The notes under the pieces are model-generated. The model made no database searches, was not told where the DNA came from, and was given only the letters and a program-made list of their open reading frames with translations. From Cyathus striatus (Eukaryota > Basidiomycota > Agaricomycetes > Agaricales > Nidulariaceae): a stretch of 64,000 nucleotides of DNA. The position numbers and the translations under genes are program-made. Where the stretch lies: assembly GCA_025738555.1 (NCBI GenBank), contig JAOVFP010000012.1, positions 3,286,001 through 3,350,000 of the forward strand. The letters run 5' to 3'. Shown one piece after another: positions 44,698 through 56,999 of this stretch (positions within the stretch are counted from its first letter, which is position 1; every line of letters starts with the position of its first letter).

Positions 44698-47600
44698 ACA
44701 TGCGTTGGTAAACGTGCCCCAAGCCAAATCATCGGTATGATCAGCTGTCCGTCTATAATAAGATGCACGTTCTCATTCTATGTATATCCGACAACACGTT
44801 CATGGCCTTGCCCTTTTGCGTGGTCATTTGGTGTGCATCGATAATTGTTCAAATGAATAGATTATTGTGGGTCCGAATTATTGGGACTCTCGGCGATGGA
44901 CATTTCGAATTGCTTCCATGCATGCTATCGCATAAGTCACACCTAATAATCATTCATCTCAATGACTGTTGTACGTTTGTGGTGCAAATATGTCCACTAT
45001 GTTTGAGAAATTAAAGCTTTACAATCTACTCTAGTGGCAACGTACTGGTTTCATGTACTAACAAATTGATTGATGCTATGTCGTAATTTGTCGATATGTC
45101 GATAGTCACGTCGATCGATATTTGCAATGCCTTAATAAGTCCATTATGGTTTTGCAATTAAAATTCGCTCGAGAGTGTAGTAGTTACTCCGCTCCGGTAA
45201 GAAAGTCTGGTTGGGGAACGAAGTTGACGACCCGATAGGATAATCGATGGTCCGCCGTACTACGTGGAAATAATTCCTACTCTGCTAGTGTCTCCTCAAC
45301 GTGTTCAATTTTGTTTTTTACAGCTGGCGGTAAATTCTTCACGTGGATGCACTAAACGGATTGTTCTATACGATCGCATGACGCGGCTCCGCCCTACTTC
45401 TCATGTACCACCAAGTTGGGGTCGCAGAGAATCGAAGGCGGTCCACAGTGAGACCCGCCACCGAGCGGACTGCAGAAGGGCTTCCTTCATTTCTCGGTAT
45501 TTAGTCCACGTACGTATCTGAACCTCTTTTCGATGACGATGACAAATCCGACTTCTTATTTAAGTGTTGAATCAATTATGTGGAAACGAACGCCAGCTAG
45601 CGGATTGGACGATTCACATACCTCGATTCTCCGAGTCTATCCTTAGTTCAACAGAATCGCCTGGTATATCAATACATCAAGCCCCCGAAGCGCCAACGAT
45701 TCGCCGAAGGTTCGACCCGACCAACCCAAGCCCGACAAGTATCGATTAACCCGTGCACGTTGCTCTAATTATGTTGTTATCGATAGCCCAGTAGATTGGA
45801 ACCGTAGAATTAAATCGTGCTATGATGCGCGCGTGTGGAAGACGCGGATGATAATTTCAATGATCCCAAGTTTCGGGTTTGACGCTTGTCGAAGTACATA
45901 AGTGTAGTGTTATCGATGAGATATTTTCATTTTGCCTTCGTGGTCGAATCTAATCACAGATGCAGCTTAAGGTGCTTGAGCGCTTGACTTGGCTAGTTTG
46001 CTGGCTGATGATAAGATTAAACATCACATGATGCGTGTGAATCGAATGCTTCCGAACTTCTGACCAACCTCTCACAGAGTCGCAATGGCATTGCCGATGA
46101 CACCTTCCTACACTTCCACCCATCCCGCTTCTGCTGCCCCGATGGTAAGACTCGGTGTTTTCGACATCAAGCTACCCATATATATCGCCCGTTAAACGAT
46201 TTCATGGAGAGCTATCCTTCAGCTGATGCTCTGAGTCTCCCCTGGCGCACTGAACACTGCTAGCGGACAGCGAGATTGCAATCGCCCGCGATTGAGAGGG
46301 AGTAGAGGAATGAGAAGATAGTGGTATCTGGTACAACTGAAGTAAGTGCCAACTCTCCTCTCCTTTCTTTGTTTCTTTGCTGTCGACACATGGTCATCGC
46401 GCGTTTTTCCACTTCCACTTTCACTCGACTCGTCCACGCTACGTTCATTAACTCCTCGTCTTCTCACAGGATAGCGTTCTTGCCCATTAATATCGGCGAC
46501 AACCAAAATCACTAGGCTTGATGCATTAATGGGATGAAACTGCTTGGAACGAAACAGGTACGCTCCATTCCGTTTCTTTCCGTCCGCCTTACTTACACCT
46601 GCACTTGCCTCATAGCATACACTCGCTTGCATCGCAAGCCACACCATCGATAGTTCCGCCTTACGCCTTACGACTCCTCATCCAAACCAGCTATTCAGAA
46701 CACTATAACCGCCGTTCTTGAGGGGGATAGACTCGTTTTGACGAGGATATAGTCATGCGAGCGTGTGGTGGTGATGGATCTCTCGTTGCAGTTGGAGTGA
46801 AGGCGATTGAGGCTCGAGAGTGGAAGAAGAGGTCATAGACGATATACGCGCGCCTATACCATCCTTTCCATGCATAGCCCATGGTGGCGACGTTAACGTC
46901 TCGCCTACATGTACTCAACTGGAGTTTTCACCAACATTATCAGCCATCTGCCATACCGAACATCAGCGTTAACCACCATGCGACCCCTACCACGATGAAC
47001 TCATACGGAGTAGGAGGCTATTTTTACCTCACGCATATCTGGTGTCCTCCCAACCCCTGTACCAGGGGACAGACATGTTATGCCGAACGATGTAGTCTTG
47101 CGTGTGGTGAAGGTCTCAGAACTACTGTTATCAACCCCGGAGTAGCAGGCTCTCTTCACCGCACTCGCATCCGGCGCCCCCTCCGACACCTATATCATCT
47201 ATGTTTCCGCCGCACGCGTATCCAGCTCCCCAGCCTCCGTACTGGCTCCGCTCATACGGCCCTTACGAAGCCCGTCTCCGATCGACGCTCCTTGTGGGGC
47301 TTGCGCCTTGACGTAAAACGTTCTACAGTCCAAATCTATGTCGATACCGACTCATTTCCTTACTCCAACACCACAATGACCACGAAGAGGACTGAGCTGG
47401 CCTTGGTTGGTGGCACGCGTAGGATCATAGTGAAGAAACATATCGTTGTCGAGATGCACCGACAACTCTGTCCTGACTCCTCCCAAAGAGCTCACTCATG
47501 CTGCTCGTATATCAGCAACGCCCCAGGATGATACTACCCGGATCTCGAATGCGCAATATCAGTGGTCTTTACCTCTGGCGTACAAAGTGCATTGTACTTG

Positions 47601-47712
47601 AACACCTGCGTGAGGAGGATGTAACATAGGCCCTATTGTTCGAGTGGTCTAGGAGGATGCGGAATCAAGTTGAGTCGTGTTGGAGGTGCTCACATACGTG
47701 CGCGTCATTCTG
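44698..47712 (+). repeat. Left arm of a 3 kb inverted repeat (CpG-rich)
   Basis: The stretch matches, in reverse complement, about 57,000-60,325. Anchors are GGTATGATCAGCTGT (44,736; inverted at about 60,287), TATCGATAGCCC (45,779), AACTCACTAGG-type exon ends (about 46,510) and GTGCATTGTACTTGAACAC (47,588; inverted at about 57,083). Indels are few. This arm keeps CG where the outer right arm has TG or CA. Confidence 0.85.
45960..47640 (+). pseudogene. Unrecognised multi-exon gene X, left-arm copy
   Basis: Two further copies exist (55,600-56,950 and 57,050-59,050, both minus). Conserved exon borders show it was a gene: donor GTAAGTGCC after CAACTGAA (46,341) with acceptor TCTTCTCACAG (about 46,470), and donor GTACGCTCC after GAAACAG (46,558). 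Recoverable peptide blocks (RVAMALPMTPSYTST-type near 46,080; SLVAVGVKAIEAREWKKRS near 46,780) do not match a family I know. Frameshifts and stops are present in every copy, so all three appear broken. The end is joined to kinesin sequence at about 47,715. Confidence 0.55.
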
Positions 47713-47721
47713 TCGAGTCTT

Positions 47722-49200
47722 TATTGATCTAGCTGGATAGGGGAAGGCTAGGTCTGATATAAAATGGACGAGGGAGGAAAGTATATTAATACTAGGTCAG
47801 TTGTTGATTTCGTGGAAGGCTATAGCGAGCTGACGGTGTATGTTAGATTCTAGAAACTGACATCGGGACTCAAGCTGGGAATGCTGCTAGGGGCAAGATG
47901 TATGTCCTAGCTAGCTAGCTATTGATGTGCTTGCTGATGGACCAAACGCAGAGATCACGTACCCTACCACAACTAGAAGCTTACGCGTATTTTGCTACCT
48001 TTCATGCCCAGTGTTTAACGCACGTATCATCTGCACTATGAACCCTGAGCACTCCGACGTTACCGAGAGCACGAGCACGCTGTTGTTCGCTAAGAGGATC
48101 TTTACTCATCTTCGTTTGCTGGGGAGCAGTTTCTGGCGTCAAACCCTTAGCTCAATGCTCAGAAGAAAGAGATCGTCGATACAGATGCGCTCATGGAGCA
48201 GCATAAGGAGATTGAGGACCTTAAGAGCGTAGTATTGCGGAGCGTGAAACTGATGTTCCTGTTCGCAATCGCCAATGTATGTCTTCCCTTCTTCCATACC
48301 GACTTCAGCTGATAAGAGACATCATAGCAAATTGACGCAAACGAAGGCGATGGGCGATCTCAAAGAGCGCAATAAGCGGCTCATGAAGCTCATTCTGACC
48401 AGTCAGACGGTGGATGAATCATGATGCGAAGAGTGATGATTCGAGGCTGGTTAGTCCTGCTAAGGTCAACTCTGATATCTGCCCGTATCAGGTCGGCCGT
48501 ACCTCTCCTGTCAACGTTCACCTGCTCACTGTGATGATAGCTTCAACAAAGCTCCTTGCTGCCCGTATGAAGATCATCGAGTCTCAAGCCAATTAGCTTC
48601 TATCACTTGAAGCTGTGCTGGTTGCTCACCCATCCCTTCCGACTACTGCCTCTGAGAGCGAGAAAGATAAACTTGTCGTTGAGCAGGGCAAGATCTGGGA
48701 GCTTGAGATTGTCATTAGGGGATACGAGGAGAACCTGGGTGAGCCGCTGCAGAAGGTCGAGGGGGACGTTGAGTGGGAGTGGAAGGAGAAGTTCGATGAG
48801 AAGGTTAGGAAACGGAAGGAGGGCAGAGGTTGTTGTTAAGCAGTTGAAGGAGTAGAAGGTTTGTCTGTTGCTTCTCGCTATCGCGCGTTGCTAAATGGTT
48901 TGTATATAGGCGATGAAACAGCTGGGGGAGTGTCGTACATTCGCTGCCTTCGTCACTATATCCCATGTATTGGGACTGGGGCTTGGTGCTGCGCCAGTTT
49001 CCCTCTAACTACTTCTATGCCGATGGAAAGATTACATCGTTCTCTGCTCATGCTATTTTGCTGGACCACAAGCTGGTACATATGGCTTGATAAATAGACG
49101 AGTTTTGATTATGAATGCTATTTTAACCCGCTGCCTATGTTTGCGGTTCTGAAGCTGGGTATTGGTCCTGGGGCCCCGCAGAGTCATGTGAGAGTTGCTG
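47722..49200 (+). pseudogene. Kinesin pseudogene, copy 1 (motor C-end and coiled coil only)
   Basis: Homology to copy 2 starts at the switch II region (LIDLAG, 47,724, equal to LVDLAGSEKATS at 52,838). It continues through RTREGKYINT, KLTRIL, TESTSTLLFAKR (about 48,090), AQKKEIVDTDAL, TKAMGDL (48,348) and a coiled-coil part (ESEKDKLVVEQGKIWELEIV, 48,652-48,711). Several frameshifts plus TAG/TAA/TGA stops break it. The whole ATP-binding half is missing because the inverted repeat arm is joined at about 47,715. Confidence 0.7.
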
Positions 49201-49389
49201 GGTGATGAGGATATTATTTCACTTATTGTTAGACCATTCATTTCAAGTTTTGTTTTTGAAGTTGTTTCGTTATATTTTTAGTATTCATGTAGATCTGGCT
49301 TCAATCAGGAAAGTAATTCTAGTACGTTTGTACGCAATCGCTGATGTTAATCCTTCGTGCGCGAGTACCTCTCAGACGGCACTGAATAA

Positions 49390-49629
49390 ACGTCGATGGA
49401 GTATGCGACTCTTGCACAGGAAAAGAACCCAGTTTTCTCCGATCGAGGTGACTCTGGATCCATTATCGTCGACAGCGAGGGACGCGCCGCTGCCTTCCTT
49501 GTTGGTGGATGCGGTTATAATCAATCTACTGATATTACCTATGCAACTCCCGTTGAATAGCTCTTGAAGCATATCAGGACGAAGTTTCCAAATGTCCACC
49601 TCTACTCGACAGAAGACGAAGTAGACTAA
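49390..49629 (+). pseudogene. C-terminal fragment of a GDSGS-motif (chymotrypsin-fold-like) protein
   Basis: Open from 49,390, with FSDRGDSGSIIVDSEGR (49,435-49,485), GGCGYNQSTDITYATP and, after TAG 49,558, LLKHIRTKFPNVHLY to TAA 49,627. GDSGS followed by a glycine-rich loop and a T-D-x-T-Y-x-TP block is typical of a protein family common in agaric genomes that resembles trypsin-like peptidases, where GDSG holds the nucleophile. Only about 80 residues remain. An upstream TAA at 49,387 and the internal TAG mark it as a relic. It may be the far end of gene X. Confidence 0.55.
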
Positions 49630-50205
49630 TGATTGAATCAGTCTGCTGAAGAATACAACACAGGGATCAATATATCGAAATAGAGAAAAGCGAGTGAATT
49701 TACAAGTGATAGTTTAATTGACTTACGGACCACGTCACTTAAACGCGATGTACGTAGAGTAGAGGATAATTACATGTACTCAGAAACGTCTCTGGAATTT
49801 CAGTCTGAACTTAAGCCTCCTCTGTGAAAGGCACTGGAGCTACAACAGGCTATTTAAAGGAAATTCAAGAATGAGAAAAGCCTCAGCCAAGACTTGAGGT
49901 ATAAAGATGCCACAGGCATCTGATTTTCAGATGCCACATCTCACCACTCACTCGCATCTCTAACACGGAGTCAAAAATGTGAAGACGATAATCTTCAAGC
50001 TACAAGGAGCGCCACTTGAAGACGATTGAATTAGTACATACACACAGACATTTTACACACACGAGTAATGTTTTCAATCGACAGGACGCTTCGGCTTCAT
50101 GTGCTCCCACGCTTTTCTTCGCTTTCGTCTGTGAAAAGTAGCATTAGTACAGTTTGAATGCCAAGATAGGAACAACAAATAGTATTATAAAGCTTTGAAC
50201 CTACA
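49630..50205. other. Intergenic, no gene recognised
   Basis: Non-repetitive; contains the 3' flank of the GFA-domain gene. 49,905-49,945 has a short ATGCCACA(G/T)...TCTGATTTTCAGATGCCACA repeat. Confidence 0.4.
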
Positions 50206-50931
50206 TTAATCCTTGTACAACTTATGCTTCTTATGCCACCCTTCAAGCGAATCAGGACCATAGTCCTCGTAAACCTTCTTCCTCCCCTCTGGTAGGCGCA
50301 CATAGTCAGGTTTAGAGTTCAGTTTGATGCATGTCTAAAGTTTTCAATCAACAATCCGCCTACCATGCAAAGGACAGTGATAGGGGAGAATGACGTACCA
50401 GTTCATCAGGAACTTCGAGCTCGGAGTCTATAGCAGACGCGAAGGGGTGGATTAGCTCTGGCCTATGAGTCAACGAGAAGGTTCAGTATAGTGTGAATGT
50501 AGAGGATGGTAAGGACGCACCAGCTCGCATCGTACAACCGTGGCATAGTTCCGCATTTGTTGCAGAAGTTCCTCTCGGAGGAAGCGACCTCTTGCTGTGG
50601 AGTGTCGCGGTTCAGAACGGCATTGTATACGCTGCAGGGCAGTACTGCGTGTTAGAACGCTTTGGAGAGTGGGGAGGGGGAATGTCCGAACCTGATATTC
50701 TCCTTCCCCTCCACCTTGAGCGTATCACTATGCCCACCGAGGTTAATCGATCCGCCTGTACCGCCGACTTTACGGCATATAGAGCATAGACAAAGCTACA
50801 GCATCGCATTAGTGAGTAGAATACAGTGAACAGAAAGATTTGAATCGAGCCTGGTGCGGGGCGGGTGTACTGGGCTGCGGGGGGAGCCGGACCGCTCCGC
50901 AGTGGCAGCTTCCTTTAAGTTCGACTGGCAT
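50206..50931 (-). CDS. GFA/CENP-V domain zinc protein (five exons, 162 aa)
   Basis: The exons are 50,931-50,851, 50,795-50,692, 50,631-50,521, 50,462-50,399 and 50,334-50,206, all in phase. Introns are 55-64 nt. Introns 2-4 are GT-AG; the first would be GC-AG (CAG|GCTCGA), its one weak point. The protein starts MPVELKGSCHCGAVRL and has the zinc ligands expected for the glutathione-dependent formaldehyde-activating (GFA)/CENP-V fold: C-H-C (9-11), CLCSIC (29-34) and FCNKCGTM. WPELIHPFASAIDSELEVP and EGWHKKHKLY are typical of the fungal subfamily. The length fits a single-domain GFA protein. Substrate unknown; in fungi these are mostly uncharacterised. It is the only small gene in the CpG-rich block without a stop or frameshift. 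If the first donor is non-functional, exon 1 would be lost. Confidence 0.8.
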
Positions 50932-51519
50932 CTTTCTCTGAGCAGTTTGGGTTAGACTGCGGTATGGGGTTTGGACTGTGAGTCGGGTCAATTGGTTGAG
51001 TCGAAGTGATGTGATGGAGACGGAGGGTGGTATTTGACCGGAGAGGAGAGCTCGAGGTGGGAGAGCGAGGAGGAGAAGGGGAGGCATAAGCACATGGTTG
51101 TAAGCATTCGGCAAGAGGTGACGTCGAGGAATCAGACAATGAGCCTGGAACTGGAAGTGGTGCCGGTGAGGAGTTGAAACCGGAAGCGGATGCGTTTCTG
51201 ACTTTCCGTTTGTTTGGTTCTAGTTGTGATGGTAAAAATGTCAGCTCCTCTATAGGGTCCTAAACGTTAAACGTAACCGTGACGTTCAACGTTGTGTTTG
51301 CCATCATGTCTTCCTCCCTTGCAAAAAATATCTCCTGTAGCTGTACCTTCGAGAATCAAGCTCAATATTCTCGCTCCTGGTGTGTACCGTGTTTGTCTTA
51401 TGTCGTTCGAACATCTAACGAACAAGCTTCTACAGTTCACACAGACAACAGCCTTCATTCACTCTTACCAAGACACCATAACCAACCTAACACGCTAACG
51501 TATGTAGAAATCCTTAACG
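50932..51519. other. Divergent intergenic region between the GFA gene and kinesin copy 2
   Basis: Non-repetitive and pyrimidine-rich on the plus strand near 51,430-51,500. The region should hold both promoters. No clear TATA. Open frames here (for example 50,809-51,114 minus) extend the GFA first exon upstream but are not needed. Confidence 0.4.
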
Positions 51520-54500
51520 ATGCCAGCGATCCACGGCATTCCACTGAACAACAAACCCTCCAAAAGCCTCCGGACACCAGGCTCATCCTTCATCGATTCA
51601 TCACTCCAAAACGCCCCGGCCCCATCTCTAGCATCTCCGGTGCTAGCAACCTCTCCAGCCGCCTCTCCCGCGCCGGTAGCGTGAGCAGCTTTCTCAGCAC
51701 CACGCACAAGAAATACAAAGCCCCCTATCAGTCGAATCCCGCAAGACCGTCAAATCCAATCTCTCCACGTCGAAAAGCCTCCTGTACCGGGTACGCCAAC
51801 GAAGGGAGGGAGCACGAATCGACCTAGGACACCAGTGTCCCCGAGGAAGGGGGAGGAGAGCCCTAGCTTGTTGCTTGCGACGAGCGAGATGGACGTGAGT
51901 AATGTCGATCCGGAGCAGGTGCTGGTGGATGATCAAACTGTTGAGCCTGGGGATATGTCGTTTGATGCTGAGGATATGGTTTCCGTTCGGTGCGCTTTCC
52001 CCCCTCCCTTACCTCCCTTGTTAACGACTAACGATGGGACGATAGTATGCGCCCTTCGAACAACCCCAGTGCATGGTCCCCAAGCACGAATGAGATATCT
52101 CTCCTGCCTGCGTACCACAAGCAAACCACCCTCGCGCCCACATTCACCTTCGACTCAATCCTCACCAGGTCGGAAAACAAGCCAATATACATCACCACCG
52201 CGCGCACCGCCGTGATGGAGTGATACAACGCAGTCGTCTTCGCATACGGACAAACCACATCAGGAAAGACATACACGCTCACAGGAGACGAAACCGAGCC
52301 AGGTATCGTTCCCCGCGCTACGAGGGACATCTTCGCATACATCCGCAACACGCCAGAGAGGGAATACCTCCTCCGCTGCTCGTACTAAGAGATCTACAAC
52401 GAAACCATCATCGATCTCCTCTCGTTGATCTCAACGAACCCGGTACAGAACTAAGGAACAGGGAACGATATTACCCTCGTTCCACTCCGTGAGGAGGTTA
52501 TTACGAGTCTGGCTGGTGCATGGTGTTTTGAAGAAGGGCGAAGGGAATTGAAGGACTGCGAGTACGGATTGGAATGAGGAGTGGTCGGAGTCATAGTGTT
52601 TTTAGGGTTGTTATTGAGAGTCAGGAGAGGAGGGAGGAGGAGAGGCCTGTTACGCCTGTGTGCCGCCTAGTGGGAGGCATACGCCTGGGTTGAGTGAGAG
52701 GCAGACTCCCGGGCTTGGTGGGGCTTGGTTGCAGGCGAGAGGTGGGAGGAGTGTGAGGAGTGTGAGGACGTCCATTTTGGTTTGTGTTTCTGCTTTATGG
52801 TGTGGGTAGATGCTAATGAGGTAGTTGGTTGTTAGAGTCTTGTTGATCTTGCTGGGTCGGAGAAGGCTACTTCTGATAATGAACGGACGAGGGAGGGGGA
52901 GTATATTAATACTAGGTTCGTTGTTGGTTTTGCGGTGCGTTGTAGGATGCTGACGTTGTGTAGTTTGTTGATGCTAGGAACTGTCATTGGGACTTGGCGG
53001 AGAATTCTGCTAAGGGGATAAGGGGAAGACGTATGTTCTGCCTTGCTAATTGTTGGTGTGTCTGTTGAGGATTGAATTCAGAGATCACGCACCTTATCGC
53101 AACTCGAAACTTACGCGTATTCTGCAACCTTCCTTGTCCGGTAACGCACGTATAAGTGTGGTCTGTACTATCAACCCCGATCCCTCTGCCGTCACCGAGA
53201 GCACGAGCACGCTGCTCTTCGCTAAGAGGGTCAAGGGGGTTCATGTGTGTTTTACTCATCTTCATTTGCTGGGGAAAAGTTTCTAACTTTGCTCCATGGC
53301 TTAATGCGCAGAAGAAAGAGATCGTCGATACGGAAGCGCTCATTGAGCGGTATAGGAAGGAGATTGAAGATCTCAAGCGTAGGCTTGTGGAGCGTGAAGT
53401 TGATGCTCCTGTTCGTAATCGTCGGTTGTCGGCTCGTGAGGTACGTTCTTTTCTCTTTCCATATTACTACCTGTGCTGACGGAGGCATTGAAGCAAATTG
53501 ATGAAACGAAGGCGATGGGCGATCTCAACGCGCGCATTAAGCAGCTTACGAAGCTTATTTTGACGAGTCAAACTGTGGATGATGCTAAGAGTGACGATTC
53601 AAGGCCTGTTAGTCCTACTAAGGTCGACTTTGATGTCCCCGTACCAGGTTAGTTCTCCGTCTTGGTTTGTGTCGTGCATTTGCTTATTATGACAATGTTA
53701 GCTTCAACAAGAGCTCCTTGCCTCCCGCATGCAGATGAAGTCTCAAGTCAACCAGCTTCTGTCGCTTGAAGCTGCACTGATCGCTCGTCCGCCCCTTCCA
53801 CATACTGCCTCTGAGAGCAAGAAAGATAAGCTTATCGCTGAGCAGGGCAAGACGATCCGGGAGCTTGAGATCGTCGTTAGGGAGTATGAGGAGAACCTGA
53901 GTGAGTCGCTGCGGAAGGTCAAGGAGGATGTTGAGCGGGAGTGGAAGGAGAAGTTCGATGAGGAGGCCAGGAAGAGGGAGGAGAAGGAGCGGTGGGCGGA
54001 GGTTGTTAAGCAGTTGGAGAAGGAGAAGAAGGTTTATCTGTGTTGCTTCTGGCTGTTAGGCTGTGCTAATTGATTTGGATATAGGCGAGGAAGCAGCTCA
54101 AGGAGGAGCGTCGGGCTCTCGCTGCCTTCGTTAGCAAGTTCGATGCACTGGGACTGGGGCTTGGTGCTGTGCCTGTATCTAAGCTTCAGCCGCCGAAGCC
54201 AATCCCTGGAGGAGCGGTTATTGCTTTCTATGAGAGACAACAAACGAGACAGCGTCTCTCGTTATCCTCGACGTCTATTTTTGGGTCCACCACAGCGAGC
54301 ACGAGCAAAGTGCTGGAAGAGGAAGAACGCGATATCACTCTTGCTTCCTCTCCCGTGCCTCCGATTACTTCTGTACCGATGCAAAGCTCCCCCGTACGGC
54401 TCGAGCTTTCGTCGTTTCCTGCTCAGCCTGGTCTGCTGCTGGACCATGAGCCGGAATGGCTTGGTGGAGAGGCGAGCTTTGGCTCTATCTTAGAGGTGGA

Positions 54501-54627
54501 GAATGCTATTTTGCCCCCACCGTCTATGTTGGGAGTTAAGAAGTTGGATATTGGGCCTGCGACTCCGCAGAGCCCAGTGAGGGAGGTGTTGGATGATAAG
54601 GAGAATATTGCTCCTGCTGCGTGGTGA
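51520..54627 (+). pseudogene. Kinesin motor protein (kinesin-7/CENP-E-like), copy 2, broken in the motor
   Basis: It starts at ATG 51,520 with a Ser/Pro-rich head. The motor has PTFTFDSIL-type sequence (52,138), P-loop GQTTSGKTYTLTG (52,248), RDIFAYIRNTPERE, IYNETIIDLL, LVDLAGSEKATSDNERTREG (52,838-52,897), RNSKLTRILQPSLSGNARIS (about 53,095-53,154) and STSTLLFAKRVKG. The neck and coiled coil (KKEIVDTEALIERYRKEIED; QVNQLLSLEAALIARP) and a 180-residue tail end at TGA 54,625. Introns 53,441-53,493, 53,641-53,701 and 54,032-54,084 splice in frame. In-frame TGA 52,221 and TAA 52,386, a frameshift after LLS, and a further break near 52,530 disable the motor. The 3' half (53,300-54,627) reads cleanly. 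The N-terminal ATPase could not be made as it stands. Confidence 0.75.
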
Positions 54628-55599
54628 TGAAGCACTGGGTGGGAATTTGGATACGTATTATTAGGGAACTGGACGTCCATCTCAAGTTTTGCTTTTTGTT
54701 GCTTTTTGATTTGCTGTCGGTTCTTTGTTCGGAATGCTTTGTATTTTTATTCATGTGGATCTGGGAAATCTACTTTCTATTGAGAATATATGTTACGGTT
54801 ACAGTGGTTATTGGTATTGTTCACTAGGGAAAGTTGAAGGAGAGTATATTTAATTTGTACGCAGTAGTTGATATTTACGACCTCATGTATAAGCATTAAT
54901 GCATCACTACTCTCTGTCCCAGCATATTAAGTTTCAAGAGTCGCCAGGTAGGAGTTGTAGCTATCATCTTGATCAATTGCTGTCAGCGACTACCTGAGGA
55001 TGCGAATTCCACCTCGCAGTTCTGCAGCGCTCAAGTCATTCGTTTCGTTCGTTATCTCTACTCTGTTCCAAGTTATGCTCACTGAAAATCCCTCCAGAAC
55101 TTCGTCTCAAAGATCTTTCTTTTATTGCGACGTCAAAACCGAATCTGATATACGTTGTTTTCTACCTTACATCATTATTACATCATTACTGTCGGACGGA
55201 CCTGCCAAGCACTACAATCCCGACTACTTTCGTTACAATCCCTATTCGTAGTTCGTCTACTCCCTCCTCCCTTTTCAAAACACCACGTACTCCAGAAAGA
55301 CTCGTGAAACTTCCTCGCGGAAGGGGATTAGGGTATCATTCCCTGTCACATGGATTTATATGAGATTCGCAGAGGCATCCCCTTCATTGATCAGCACGAG
55401 CGCCATGGTGACGCTATATGCGTCTAAGGTAGGGGGGATTGTAGTGGGATGATGGCAGTTAGTGCATGATGACTGGTCTGTCTGGTAACGAGACTAATAT
55501 GCACGTCATTCGTGAAATCCTGCAAGACTGCGTTTCGTATCGCCAATACTTCAACAAGACAACAATGTAGGTAATACATCATCCGAGTTTGGTTCCCCA
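54628..55599. other. No recognised gene
   Basis: Moderately CpG-containing sequence with short frames only (55,000-55,251 plus, 55,424-55,612 minus) and no family motif. Confidence 0.4.
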
Positions 55600-56950
55600 G
55601 CGCTAGCCCCATAGCAATCAGTGGATGCGAACCCTGTCCACTTCGTGGTCATTGTAGCGTTGGAGTGTTCAATGAGGATTTGAGACGGCATTAACAAAGG
55701 TCTGGACTGTAGAACGCTCTACGTGGAAACGGAGACTATAGGTGTCAGAAGCGGGATACCGGGTACGAACGCGGTGAACATAGCTTGTTGCTCCGCTCCG
55801 TACGAGTTCTTCATGATGGGGGTCGCAAGGTGGTTGACGATGATGTTAGCTACGACGAACGGTTGATGATAGTGAAGAGCTCTAGTTGAATATCTGTGGG
55901 CGTGCCGATAATGCCGCCACCATAGGCTATGCGCAGAAAGAATTTGAAAAGTATGATACAAGCCCTCTCTGACGTCCAAGGTCGAGCTCAGGACGACTCT
56001 ACATCATCTTGTTCTACAAGAGATCTGACACTTTTATCACACGCAAGGATACATCCCTCGTCATGAGTCTGTCCTCCGGTACAGGGGTTGGCGGGTGGGG
56101 GGACATCGAGGTCGCAAAATAGTTACGTTGACGTGGGCTACGAGTGGTTGTTAGCGAGGTTGAATACGTGTAGGCGCAACGTCAACGCTGTCACCATGAG
56201 CTAAGTGCAGAAAGAATCGTACAAGCGCACGTCTGTCGTCCAAGACGTCTTCTTCGACTCTCGAGTCTCAATTGCCATTGCATTCACTCCAACTGCAACA
56301 AGAGATCCGCCACCGCCACACGCACGCATAACTATATCCTCATCAAAGTGAGTCTGTCTCAAGAAGTCCTGCGTCCAATCAGAAAGTTTCGTCGAGGCAC
56401 CTGGAACAGAGATCACGTCGAAGAGGTGATTGGAGAAGTTCAAAGTAACGAAACAGTCATTACGAGATACTATGTGTGTCGGACGAACATAGTGCATGCT
56501 TCAGCATCGACGATGGGGTGGTATGTAGAGTCCATGCTGGGCGGTTATAATATTCTGCGTAGCAGGTTCGGAAGAGGGATTGTAATGCGCAAGGTAGAGC
56601 TAGAGATGGTGCAGCTTGAGATGCAAGCGAGTGTGTACTATGTGGTGAGTGTAAGCATAAGTAGGGCGTACAGAAAAAGAGGCGAAGGAAACATACCTGT
56701 TGCGTTCAAGGTAACGTAACCCCAGCACACCCAGCGGAGTGAGTTTTACAATCGCCGATGTGAATGCGTAAGAACGTTATCCTGTGATAAGACGAAGAGT
56801 TAGTGAGCACAGCGTTTATACATAGTGAGACAGTGAAAGTGAAAATGGAAAGATGTTCAATGACTATATATCAACAGTGAAGAAGAAACGAAAGCAGAGA
56901 GGAGAAAGCACCTACTTTAGTTGTACCTAATAGCACCTTCTCCTCCTTCT
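55600..56950 (-). pseudogene. Gene X, right partial copy (R1)
   Basis: A minus-strand copy of the arm gene. An intron-like segment ends in TTATCACAG (about 56,779) and the following exon runs GATAACGTTCTTACGC to a GTATGT donor (about 56,697). FVTLNFSNHLFDVISVPGAS and DWTQDFLRQTHFDEDIVMR (about 56,440-56,330) are open for nearly 100 codons, longer than in the other copies. It ends at a stop (TAG, about 56,201) and resumes in other frames down to 55,719. This is the best copy for reconstructing the family by alignment. Confidence 0.5.
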
Positions 56951-56999
56951 CTACTCCCTCACAAACATGGATACTGCAACCTCGTTGTCCGTAACTTGC

